Made by a program: the position numbers and the translations under genes. A model generated the notes under the pieces. It was given only the letters and a program-made list of their open reading frames with translations. It was not told where the DNA came from and ran no database searches. Shown here one piece after another: positions 23,050 through 29,855 of a DNA stretch of 43,279 nucleotides. The stretch is taken from contig SUUB01000004.1 of the NCBI GenBank assembly GCA_015062745.1, forward strand, positions 62,323 to 105,601, in the 5' to 3' direction. The DNA is from Actinomycetaceae bacterium (GTDB lineage: Bacteria; Actinomycetota; Actinomycetes; Actinomycetales; Actinomycetaceae). How positions within the stretch are numbered: position 1 is the first letter of the stretch; each line of letters begins with the position of its first letter.

Positions 23050-24242
23050 CGACGCTGCGGGACGTGCAGCGCCTGCGCGGGGCCACAACTCAGGTCACGC
23101 TGTTGGCTCGGCGGGATCTGCGGAGATTCTGGGCACGTCTCGATCTGACGCAGCCGGAGCTGGTCCGTGACGCGCTGATCAACTACATGCCCGTCCTTGT
23201 GGACCGGTACGGTGATGTTGCCAGCGCGGTCGCTGTCGAATGGTACGAGGACGTGCGTGAGAAGGTCGCGGGCCTGCCACGCTACGCGCCGGTCATCGGC
23301 CAGAACATCCCCGACGAGGCCATCGTGGAAACAACCAAGTGGGCCGCCGGCCACCTATGGGGTGACGACCCTGCGGACACGCTGCGTGTCCTACAGGGGA
23401 GCATGGACCGGTGGATGAAATACTCCAGCCGGGACACGATCCGACGGTGTATCGACGCGGATCCGGCCAAGCCCCGCTGGGCACGCGTCCCGCAGGGAGC
23501 GAAAACCTGCGCTTGGTGCACAATGCTCGCATCCAGGGGCTGGGTGTACGAATCCCCGAAAAAGGCCGGCGACGCATCCCACAGGTTCCACGACCACTGC
23601 GACTGCGAGATCGTACCCGAATGGGACAGGAGGGCCGTCCACCTGGAAGGGTACGATCCGGACCGGTATTACGCCCTGTACGCGGAGGCCAGGGAGTCTG
23701 TTGGCGGGCCGAATCCAAGCCTGAACGATATTGCGGAGAGGATGCGTGTACTACATCCCGAGCAGTACACGGATGGCAAATGGCCGAAGCTCCCTACCGG
23801 GGCCAGCTCGGATGGGACGCTACAGGCCAGCGTGTATGAGCAGTGGCGACGCGACATGGCATTCATCCGCCCGCCAGGGGCGGATACGACACGATTCAAA
23901 ATCCCACCCGAACGCATGTCAGAAATCCCGGGCGGCTGGCCCTCCGACCTCCCACCGCTACGTGTCCGCGAATGGAACCACATCCTGTACGGTAATGCTC
24001 AAGGAGGTGGGCATCTCGCAGGTTACGGGTGGACGCACGACAGGCCAGAGTTTCCTGTTGACTGGACGCCACAGGACGTGCGGGATGCCATGGAAACGGT
24101 CCTCCGGGAGAATCCTCTCGCGTCCCGTAAAGGGCGGGGCGTGAAGCGAAGCGAAGGTACAGTCAAAGGCGTTACGCTTCGCGTGTATACAGCCACAAAA
24201 CGAGGTAACCTACATATATCAGGAGTGTTCCCCGTCGAGTAG
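23046..24242 (+). CDS. MuF-type minor head protein fused to EndoU-like toxin domain
   Basis: 398 aa from GTG 23046 (overlaps portal stop). The first ~230 residues match the actinophage MuF/minor-head type, with CAWCTMLASRGWVYES and HDHCDCEIVPEWD (Cys155, Cys158 and following His/Cys). After a linker, residues ~305-398 resemble the bacterial EndoU RNase domain: HILYGNAQGGGHLAG (His312, His323), FPVDW (336-340) and a C-terminal GTVKGVTLRVYTATKRG...FP. MuF proteins carrying C-terminal polymorphic toxin domains are known in temperate phages and could be injected with the DNA. The following small acidic gene is the probable immunity partner. Confidence 0.85.
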   Translation: MTTLRDVQRLRGATTQVTLLARRDLRRFWARLDLTQPELVRDALINYMPVLVDRYGDVASAVAVEWYEDVREKVAGLPRYAPVIGQNIPDEAIVETTKWAAGHLWGDDPADTLRVLQGSMDRWMKYSSRDTIRRCIDADPAKPRWARVPQGAKTCAWCTMLASRGWVYESPKKAGDASHRFHDHCDCEIVPEWDRRAVHLEGYDPDRYYALYAEARESVGGPNPSLNDIAERMRVLHPEQYTDGKWPKLPTGASSDGTLQASVYEQWRRDMAFIRPPGADTTRFKIPPERMSEIPGGWPSDLPPLRVREWNHILYGNAQGGGHLAGYGWTHDRPEFPVDWTPQDVRDAMETVLRENPLASRKGRGVKRSEGTVKGVTLRVYTATKRGNLHISGVFPVE

Positions 24243-24258
24243 AAGAAGGTGACATGCT

Positions 24259-24513
24259 ATGGACATACTCTCGGTTATCCGTGAAATGCTTGTCTACTGT
24301 CCCGACATGGAAGGAATTATCCTTGAACTCGCTGACGGAGATCCCGCAGCCGCTCTCGCGTCGCTGATGGACCAGTTCTACGAGGACAGGATCCGCATCT
24401 CAGATGATCTTCTCCAACATCTCCGTAGTCTTTCTGTCGGTGATTATTATCTGGAGGAAAGCTATCTTGATCTTGCCGAGCTGCAGAAAGAACTTGCGGC
24501 TGACGCCGCCTAA
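24259..24513 (+). CDS. Probable immunity protein for the MuF-EndoU toxin
   Basis: 84 aa, strongly acidic and helical (SVIREMLVYCPDMEGIILEL, DDLLQHLRSLSVGDYYLEES), starting 16 bases after the toxin stop with AAGGTGA upstream. Composition is more A/T-rich than the structural genes on either side. It sits alone between the MuF gene and a terminator, exactly where immunity genes follow polymorphic toxins. No family recognised; the role is inferred from position and charge. Confidence 0.65.
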   Translation: MDILSVIREMLVYCPDMEGIILELADGDPAAALASLMDQFYEDRIRISDDLLQHLRSLSVGDYYLEESYLDLAELQKELAADAA

Positions 24514-24537
24514 CACACTCTGCTAACCCCCGGCTTT

Positions 24538-24568
24538 AAGCCCTACACGTACCGTGTGGGGCTTTTCT
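24538..24568 (+). terminator. Intrinsic terminator after toxin/immunity pair
   Basis: AAGCCCTACACG (24538-24549) pairs with CGTGTGGGGCTT (24553-24564) across a 3-nt loop, one G-U pair, followed by TTCT. A 12-bp stem with short T-run inside the structural operon, directly after the immunity gene. Confidence 0.75.
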
Positions 24569-24683
24569 CATGCCCGAAAGCATGACCCCCAGTGCGTACC
24601 GCACGGCACGTACACCCCTCATTGTCACCCCTCTGGCAGGCCCGCACGGACCTACCTTTGATTCCCGCACGGGAAGGAACCTG

Positions 24684-25241
24684 ATGGACACCACACACAC
24701 GACACCCACTAACAACCAGCCTCCCGCCAATACTCCGTCCCCGTCGCAGGCTGCTGCACAGCAGTCCTCGCAGGATACGACCGACTGGAAGGCCGAGGCT
24801 CGGAAGTGGGAAGCCCGCGCGAAAGCGAATAGTGACGCCGCGGACCGCCTCAAGAAACTGGAGGACGAGCAGAAAACCGAAGTGCAACGCCAAGCCGACG
24901 CGCTCGCTGCGGCACAAGCCGCCGAAAAAGCCCTCCAGGCCAAGGTCGCAGTGTTTGAAGCAGCGGCCCGTCTCGGCGTTCCCGCCGATCTGCTCGCAGG
25001 CCCGCAAGACGACGATCTGGACGCCTACGCGGAGAAACTTTCCCAGTGGAAAGCCAAACAAACACCTACTACTGATACGACGACCGGTGACGGGAAACCT
25101 GCAGGTAGCCCGGCACCATCCCTTGGCCGTACACCAGCGGGTACCGGTGTCCTGTCCATCGACGAGCAGATCGCCGCAGCTGAAAAAGCTGGCAACGAAA
25201 CGCTTGTGAAAACACTCAAAGTGCTGAAACTCGGCAAATAA
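24684..25241 (+). CDS. Capsid scaffold protein
   Basis: 185 aa from ATG 24684 with GGGAAGGAACC upstream; the 24570 start lies over the terminator. A Thr/Pro/Gln-rich disordered start, a long Ala/Glu/Lys coiled coil (WKAEARKWEARAKANSDAAD, QADALAAAQAAEKALQAKVA), a loop-helix piece (LGVPADLLAGPQDDDLDAYA) and a basic C-terminal helix. This is the usual design of scaffold proteins placed before the major capsid gene. Confidence 0.85.
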   Translation: MDTTHTTPTNNQPPANTPSPSQAAAQQSSQDTTDWKAEARKWEARAKANSDAADRLKKLEDEQKTEVQRQADALAAAQAAEKALQAKVAVFEAAARLGVPADLLAGPQDDDLDAYAEKLSQWKAKQTPTTDTTTGDGKPAGSPAPSLGRTPAGTGVLSIDEQIAAAEKAGNETLVKTLKVLKLGK

Positions 25242-25289
25242 CCAGTATCAGCACACCGTTCACTCCCTCATGGAAGGAAGGTCATTCTC

Positions 25290-26255
25290 ATGGCTGGAAT
25301 CACCGGGCAGGGCACAACCTACAACCTGCCGAACTACGTCGGCGAACTATTCGCCGCCTCCCCGGAAGACACCCCGCTGCTCGCCTCTATCGGCGGGCTA
25401 ACCGGTGGCGTCTCCACGAAGTCCCCGATCTTCACCTGGCAGGGCTACGACCTGCGCGACGCCGAGGATACCCGGCAGCGCAAGGAAGGAGAGGCCGCGC
25501 CGGACGGCACTGCCCGTAAGCGATACTCCGTGTCCAACGTGGTGGAAATCCACCAGGAAGCTGTGGAACTGTCCTACTCCAAGCAGGCATCCACCGGGCA
25601 GATCACCACGGACGGGGCGGCCACCGTCCAAGTAGGACAGGCCGTGATCCCCGCCGATGAAATGGCCTGGCAGATCGATCAACAGCTCAAGCAGATCGCC
25701 CGCGACGTGGAGAAGACGTTCCTCACGGGCACCTACCAGCTGCCTGCCGACAACACGCAGCCCCGCAAGACACGCGGCCTGCTCCAGGCAATTACGACGA
25801 ACGTGGCGACCACGACCCACACGGCAGCGAACCTGGAAGGCGACGACGTTCTGGACTTGATGCAAAAGGTCTGGGAATCCGGTGGCCTGCAAGAGTCGGA
25901 AACCCGCACGCTTATCGTGAACGCGACACTGAAGCGTGCCCTGACCCGGATCTTCATCAAGGACGCCAACTACAAGGAGGAATCCCGTAACGTCGGCGGC
26001 GTGAACCTGCAAACGTTCGAAACTGATTTCGGACGGTGCAACATCATGCTCAACCGGTACATGCCAGCCACCGAGCTGGTTGTCGCATCTCTGGAGCAGC
26101 TCAAGCCCCGCTTCTTGGAGATCCCGGGTAAGGGGCACTTCTTCGCGGAGCCTCTGGCGAAGACTGGTGCGGCTGACAAGGTCCAACTGTACGGCGAAAT
26201 CGGGCTGGAGTACGGCGCTGAGACAGCGCACGGCAAGCTGACCGTCGCCGCCTAA
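25290..26255 (+). CDS. Major capsid protein (HK97 fold, SU10-like)
   Basis: 321 aa after GGAAGGAAGGTC. Opens NYVGELFAASPEDTPLLASI, contains FTWQGYDLRDAEDTR, ITTDGAATVQVGQAVI and YKEESRNVGGVNLQTFETDF, and ends with a beta-rich E-loop/P-domain like part (QLYGEIGLEYGAETAHGKL). The order fits SU10/DUF5309-type capsid proteins. It follows the scaffold and is followed by a stem-loop. Confidence 0.88.
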   Translation: MAGITGQGTTYNLPNYVGELFAASPEDTPLLASIGGLTGGVSTKSPIFTWQGYDLRDAEDTRQRKEGEAAPDGTARKRYSVSNVVEIHQEAVELSYSKQASTGQITTDGAATVQVGQAVIPADEMAWQIDQQLKQIARDVEKTFLTGTYQLPADNTQPRKTRGLLQAITTNVATTTHTAANLEGDDVLDLMQKVWESGGLQESETRTLIVNATLKRALTRIFIKDANYKEESRNVGGVNLQTFETDFGRCNIMLNRYMPATELVVASLEQLKPRFLEIPGKGHFFAEPLAKTGAADKVQLYGEIGLEYGAETAHGKLTVAA

Positions 26256-26264
26256 CAAGGCCAG

Positions 26265-26312
26265 GGTGGGGCCGTCACCGATTGATGCGCTGGCCGGTGA
26301 CGGTCTCACCCA
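26265..26312 (+). terminator. Stem-loop after major capsid gene
   Basis: CCGTCACCG (26273-26281) and CGGTGACGG (26296-26304) pair perfectly across a 14-nt loop; outer GGGTG (26265) and CACCC (26308) extend the stem past a small internal loop. No T-run, so a partial terminator or mRNA-stabilising structure setting capsid dose is likely. Confidence 0.5.
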
Positions 26313-26333
26313 CTCACACAAGGAGGATCCAAC

Positions 26334-26585
26334 ATGATCGTACGATCGACTATCTATCCGAGCCTGCTGGTGACCGACCTCGGCGTGCAATTCCAGGACG
26401 GGAAAGCCGAGGTAGACGAGGCAACCGGCAAACAGCTACTGCGACTACCCGGCATCGAACTAGAGGCTGAACCGGAACCGGAACCGGAGGCCGAACCGGA
26501 ACCGGAGGCCGAACCGGAACCGGAGGCCGAACCGGAACCCGAACCGGGGCCGGTGAGGAAGGCTCGGCGTAAGACCAATGGATAA
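26334..26585 (+). CDS. Small head protein with EPEPEAEP repeats
   Basis: 83 aa after AAGGAGGATCC. A 40-residue beta-like domain (IVRSTIYPSLLVTDLGVQFQ, LLRLPGIELE) is followed by an acidic Pro/Glu repeat tract and a basic end (RKARRKTNG). Located where capsid decoration or head-fibre proteins lie. Its tail is encoded by an 18-bp tandem repeat. Confidence 0.72.
   Translation: MIVRSTIYPSLLVTDLGVQFQDGKAEVDEATGKQLLRLPGIELEAEPEPEPEAEPEPEAEPEPEAEPEPEPGPVRKARRKTNG
26481..26534 (+). repeat. 18-bp tandem repeat, three perfect copies
   Basis: GAACCGGAGGCCGAACCG is repeated at 26481, 26499 and 26517 without change, with partial units on both sides. Each unit is in frame and encodes six residues of the acidic Pro/Glu tail, so copy number can vary without frameshift. 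Confidence 0.9.
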
Positions 26586-26967
26586 CGCGTTTGCCACGGT
26601 CGCGGACCTGGAGGCCCGGTGGCGGCCCCTGACCGACACGGAGCGCGCACGCGCGGAAACCCTGCTGGTGGACGCGGCATCCCTGATCCGTGACACGTGT
26701 CCGGCGACATGGCAGGCGGCAGGCGAGGCGACTCTGCGCCGCGTCTCCTGCGCCGTGGTCAAGCGGGCCATGGTCGCCCCTGCCGGGGACATGGACCTGA
26801 TCGGGGTGGCGTCCCAGCAGGCAACCGTCGGACCGTTCTCCCAGCAGATCACGTTCAGGGATCCTGGCGGCGACCTGTACCTGACGGCCGCCGAGAAACG
26901 CTCCCTCGGGAAGGGACGGCCCGCCGCGTTTGAGGACAACGTCCTGGCACGTCTCACAGGAGGCTGA
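26578..26967 (+). CDS. Head-tail adaptor (Gp15/Gp19-like)
   Basis: 129 aa overlapping the previous gene by 8 bases. FATVADLEARWRPLTDTERA, LLVDAASLIRDTC and a central VKRAM segment follow the helical pattern of head-tail connector proteins; a GPFSQQITFRDPGGDLYLT stretch is also typical. Binds below the portal. Confidence 0.82.
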   Translation: MDNAFATVADLEARWRPLTDTERARAETLLVDAASLIRDTCPATWQAAGEATLRRVSCAVVKRAMVAPAGDMDLIGVASQQATVGPFSQQITFRDPGGDLYLTAAEKRSLGKGRPAAFEDNVLARLTGG

Positions 26968-26969
26968 CC

Positions 26970-27320
26970 ATGGTGTTCGCACTCGAGGCCTTGCCGCAGG
27001 CCTGGAAAACGACGGTGACTCGCATATCTGGTGCGGGCCGTGACCTGCGCGGCAACAAAATCCCGGGTGTAGAGAGCACCGTGGATGGTTGCCTGCTCGC
27101 ACCGAACACGACGGAAGAAGACAGATCCCTATCGGACATAACGACGACCCGGGCCACCCTGTACGCTCCCGTGGAATCCACGTGGGCGACCGGTGACCAG
27201 GTCATCACACCGGCCGGGTCCATTCTTCCCGGCCGGTGGGACGTCGACGGGGACCCTATCCGGTGGCCTGCCGGATGGAGGATCAACCTCGTCCGGCACA
27301 CACCCACAGGGGGTCTCTAA
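26970..27320 (+). CDS. Head closure protein
   Basis: 116 aa after AGGAGGCTGACC. Beta-rich with GRDLRGNKIPGVESTVDGCL, APVESTWATGDQVITP and GDPIRWPAGWRINLVRHTP, the pattern of stopper/head closure proteins. Order (adaptor, closure, gp10-like, terminator) supports the call. Its stop overlaps the next ATG (TAATG). Confidence 0.78.
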   Translation: MVFALEALPQAWKTTVTRISGAGRDLRGNKIPGVESTVDGCLLAPNTTEEDRSLSDITTTRATLYAPVESTWATGDQVITPAGSILPGRWDVDGDPIRWPAGWRINLVRHTPTGGL

Positions 27321-27697
27321 TGGCCAAAGATTTCCTGACCGCGCGGAAGTATCAGCCGGACCGTGACGGCATGGTCGAACTGGCCACGTCGAAAGACATG
27401 AGGGATTTGATGTCTCGTGTCGCGTCCCGCGCGAAAACGATCGCCGGGGAACTCTCCGCCGGCTACTACGACCGGAAAGCCGGAAGCCCCGGGGCATATT
27501 CGGACTCGTTCACCGTGGACGACACGGAGACCGAGTTGCCGCCGGCATACCGGAGAGGAACATCGTCCACGCGACGTGCCGCGTCCGTCCTCAGCTCCAC
27601 CCATCCGGCCCGCCGGCGCATGGAAAGCTGGTACGAGATCATGTCTGATGCTGTCCAGCTTGCCGCCGAGGACATCCTCACGGGAGGTGACGATTAA
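27320..27697 (+). CDS. HK97 gp10-like tail component
   Basis: 125 aa from ATG 27320; the 27236 start is a shadow. SKDMRDLMSRVASRAKTIAG and a final helix after HPARRRMESWYEIMSDAVQL resemble HK97 gp10 neck/tail-joining proteins. Overlaps the next ATG by one base. Confidence 0.75.
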   Translation: MAKDFLTARKYQPDRDGMVELATSKDMRDLMSRVASRAKTIAGELSAGYYDRKAGSPGAYSDSFTVDDTETELPPAYRRGTSSTRRAASVLSSTHPARRRMESWYEIMSDAVQLAAEDILTGGDD

Positions 27698-28080
27698 TGG
27701 CTGGACGATTCCCGGACGCGCTCGACGCTATCGAGCACATCCTCGCGGGTCTCGTGGCCACGGTGCGGTGGATGCCGGCGCAGCTTGACGTCCTGCCGGT
27801 CGCCCATATACGTCGCAGGTCCGGCCAGTCCCCGACAGTGACCTGGCAGCGCACCGTCCGCGTCCAGGTCGACGTGTACGGACAAGACCGCGACGCGACC
27901 GAACTGGTAGCCGAGCAGGTCCGTGACCGTCTGGAAAACCACGGCGGCCCACACATCACCCCCGCAGGGGTGATCGACCGGATCACGGTCGACCTCGAAC
28001 CGGCAGACACTCCGTTCATCGCGGATGACCTGTCATTGATCACGCTGACAGTATCCGCTGTCTGCCGTGCCACCCACTAA
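27697..28080 (+). CDS. Tail terminator protein
   Basis: 127 aa. FPDALDAIEHILAGLVATVR, TWQRTVRVQVDVYGQDRDAT and VAEQVRDRLENHGG match the alpha/beta plan of minor tail terminators that cap the tube. Its place directly before the tube gene supports this. Confidence 0.78.
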   Translation: MAGRFPDALDAIEHILAGLVATVRWMPAQLDVLPVAHIRRRSGQSPTVTWQRTVRVQVDVYGQDRDATELVAEQVRDRLENHGGPHITPAGVIDRITVDLEPADTPFIADDLSLITLTVSAVCRATH

Positions 28081-28103
28081 ACCCGCAGAAAGGTCCATTT
28101 CCC

Positions 28104-28760
28104 ATGCCCACATTTGCCGAGCTGAAGAATCAAGCCGATACCACGTCCGAGGTCCGGAAGATCCTCGAACAAATGGTCTGGCTCGCCCCCATCACGGCGG
28201 ATCCGATCGATTCTCTGACTGACGAGAACGGCGCACTGAAAGCCCTACCGGAGGGCTACTGGCCGGTCGGTATCATCACAACCGACGGATCCACGCTCGC
28301 CACCGACGTCAACGTTGAGGACGTCGAAGGCTTCGGGTACGCCCAACCCGTGCGCCGTGACATTACCTCTGCCACGCAAACTGTCACCGTCACCTGCCTG
28401 GAGACATTCCGCAAGAACGTCATCTCCCTGGCATACATGATGTCTCTCGAAGACGTCGAACAGGCATTGAACGGTGAGATTGTGTTTGATCGTCCCTCAC
28501 TGCCGGAAAAGCAGTTCTACCGGATGATCCGCATCGGCCGTGACGTGACTGCCAACGGTGACATCTACCGTGCCAAGTTCTACCCGCGCGTCTATTCCGT
28601 ATCTATCCCCGAGGAGGCCTGGACGACCGACGCCGTTACCTTCCCGTTGGAGCTCACCCCGGAGGTCGACAAGGCGCTGGGCACCGCCGAGCGCAACTTT
28701 ATTGCCGGTCCGGGGGCGAAGGCTGCAGCAGCCTCTCTCGGGTTCAAACAGGGCGCCTAG
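28104..28760 (+). CDS. Major tail tube protein
   Basis: 218 aa after CAGAAAGG. Beta-rich with TTDGSTLATDVNVEDVEGFG, PVRRDITSATQTVTVTC and FYRMIRIGRDVTANGDIYRA, typical of actinophage tail tube proteins. It is followed by a strong stem-loop, as often for this highly expressed gene. Confidence 0.85.
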   Translation: MPTFAELKNQADTTSEVRKILEQMVWLAPITADPIDSLTDENGALKALPEGYWPVGIITTDGSTLATDVNVEDVEGFGYAQPVRRDITSATQTVTVTCLETFRKNVISLAYMMSLEDVEQALNGEIVFDRPSLPEKQFYRMIRIGRDVTANGDIYRAKFYPRVYSVSIPEEAWTTDAVTFPLELTPEVDKALGTAERNFIAGPGAKAAAASLGFKQGA

Positions 28761-28766
28761 TAAGCC

Positions 28767-28818
28767 GGGTGGTGGGGTGTTTCCTTTTGATGTGTGTTTC
28801 CTTTCCACCCCACCACCC
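28767..28818 (+). terminator. Stem-loop after tail tube gene
   Basis: GGGTGGTGGGGTG (28767-28779) pairs perfectly with CACCCCACCACCC (28806-28818) around a 26-nt pyrimidine-rich loop containing TTTCCTTT twice. No T-run follows the stem. Probable partial terminator or stabiliser. Confidence 0.55.
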
Positions 28819-28872
28819 CGACCAGTGAAGGGAAACACGTGCCAACCACGTCCTAGGAAGGAGCCATGTCTC

Positions 28873-29025
28873 ATGGCCACGTACACGCTGGAGAAAAACG
28901 GTCACACAGTGACCACGTCCGACCCGACCGAGAAAACACAACTCGTCGCCGCCGGGTACACGGTCCGTCAACCCGTATCGAAGAAACCGGACCCCAAACC
29001 CGCAGCGACAACCGCTAAGAAGTAA
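28873..29025 (+). CDS. Small 50-aa protein between tube and chaperones
   Basis: 50 aa from ATG 28873 after AAGGAG; the track's 28558 start is a shadow of the tube gene. ATYTLEKNGHTVTTSDPTEK then a Lys/Pro-rich tail (KKPDPKPAATTAKK). Looks like a single small beta domain plus disordered basic tail. Function unknown; could be a small tail or capsid accessory protein. Confidence 0.6.
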   Translation: MATYTLEKNGHTVTTSDPTEKTQLVAAGYTVRQPVSKKPDPKPAATTAKK

Positions 29026-29049
29026 CCCCTAGTTGAAAGGAAACCCATC

Positions 29050-29400
29050 ATGACGACCCCGAACCAGAACACGACAGTCCTCACCCTGGCGACGATCCGG
29101 AAGGACGCACCCAAGCCAGCCGAGGAACGAACCTTCGTCTTCCGCATCGGACCCGGCAAAGAAATCACTTTCGGTGACGCGCTGCGGTGGACCGGCGAAC
29201 GGGCCCTCCGCGCGAAGCCGCTGATCGACGCGCTGACCGGCGACGGTGCAGAACTCGGTGTCAACCAGGCCATGAAGTACTGGCTGTCCGACGAGGACTA
29301 CGCGGAGCTCGCCGCGGCGGACATGTCCGCCATCGACCGGCTCACACTGTTTAAGCAGGTCGTGTCTTGGGCGACCGCCGGATTGTCGGTGGGGGAATAA
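29050..29400 (+). CDS. Tail assembly chaperone G
   Basis: 116 aa after GAAAGGAAACCCATC. EERTFVFRIGPGKEITFGDA followed by a helical region (LTLFKQVVSWATAGLSVGE) is usual for the short chaperone that wraps the tape measure. A G-run at its 3' end allows -1 slippage into the next frame. Confidence 0.8.
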   Translation: MTTPNQNTTVLTLATIRKDAPKPAEERTFVFRIGPGKEITFGDALRWTGERALRAKPLIDALTGDGAELGVNQAMKYWLSDEDYAELAAADMSAIDRLTLFKQVVSWATAGLSVGE

Positions 29401-29855
29401 GACGGCTCGGCGATCTGCTGTCCCGGTGGGAGCCGCAGATCCGAGCCGACCTCGCCTCCGAATATGCCGCTGACCTGTCCCAGCTGGTCGAAGATTCCCG
29501 CTACCGGCACCTACTCGTCCTCATCGACCAACTACCAGCCACTGCCCGGGTACGGGCAGCCATGTTGGACGATGACGACTACGTGGCCGGCCTGCCCGAC
29601 CCTGCCTCAGGGGATACGCCGAGCAGGCCAGCCATATACGGGTGGACGCAGGAGACGGAACTGCTCGCGTCCCTGCTGGACACGATGCGTAGCCTGCAGC
29701 AGGTCGTCGTCCGCGCGTTCGGCGGGCAGGGACGCCGGCCGGACCCGATCCCCCGCCCCGAAACCGCGTGGGACAGACGCAGGAACGCGACCCCGCAAGC
29801 CTCGCAAGACCTGGTGGACATGTTCACCCGAGAGACAGGAGACGGTGTCCCATGA
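29367..29855 (+). CDS. Tail assembly chaperone T extension, probably made by -1 frameshift
   Basis: The frame overlaps the end of chaperone G in the -1 register and runs to a TGA overlapping the tape measure start. No ribosome site precedes its own ATG at 29367. Product after the slip: RLGDLLSRWEPQIRADLASE ... LLASLLDTMRSLQQVVVRAF. If slippage occurs at 29391-29397 the G-T fusion is about 268 aa. The G plus GT arrangement is standard in long-tailed phages. Confidence 0.8.
   Translation: MGDRRIVGGGIRRLGDLLSRWEPQIRADLASEYAADLSQLVEDSRYRHLLVLIDQLPATARVRAAMLDDDDYVAGLPDPASGDTPSRPAIYGWTQETELLASLLDTMRSLQQVVVRAFGGQGRRPDPIPRPETAWDRRRNATPQASQDLVDMFTRETGDGVP
29391..29397 (+). other. Probable -1 slippery site
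   Basis: GGGGGAA, read G GGG GAA in the chaperone G frame, two codons before TAA. A -1 slip of the P-site tRNA on the five-G run continues as GGG GGA ATA AGA into the T frame. Confidence 0.6.

Noticed and set aside
25398-26390. 330-aa minus-strand ORF
   Set aside because: Antisense of the major capsid gene; composition is that of a shadow.
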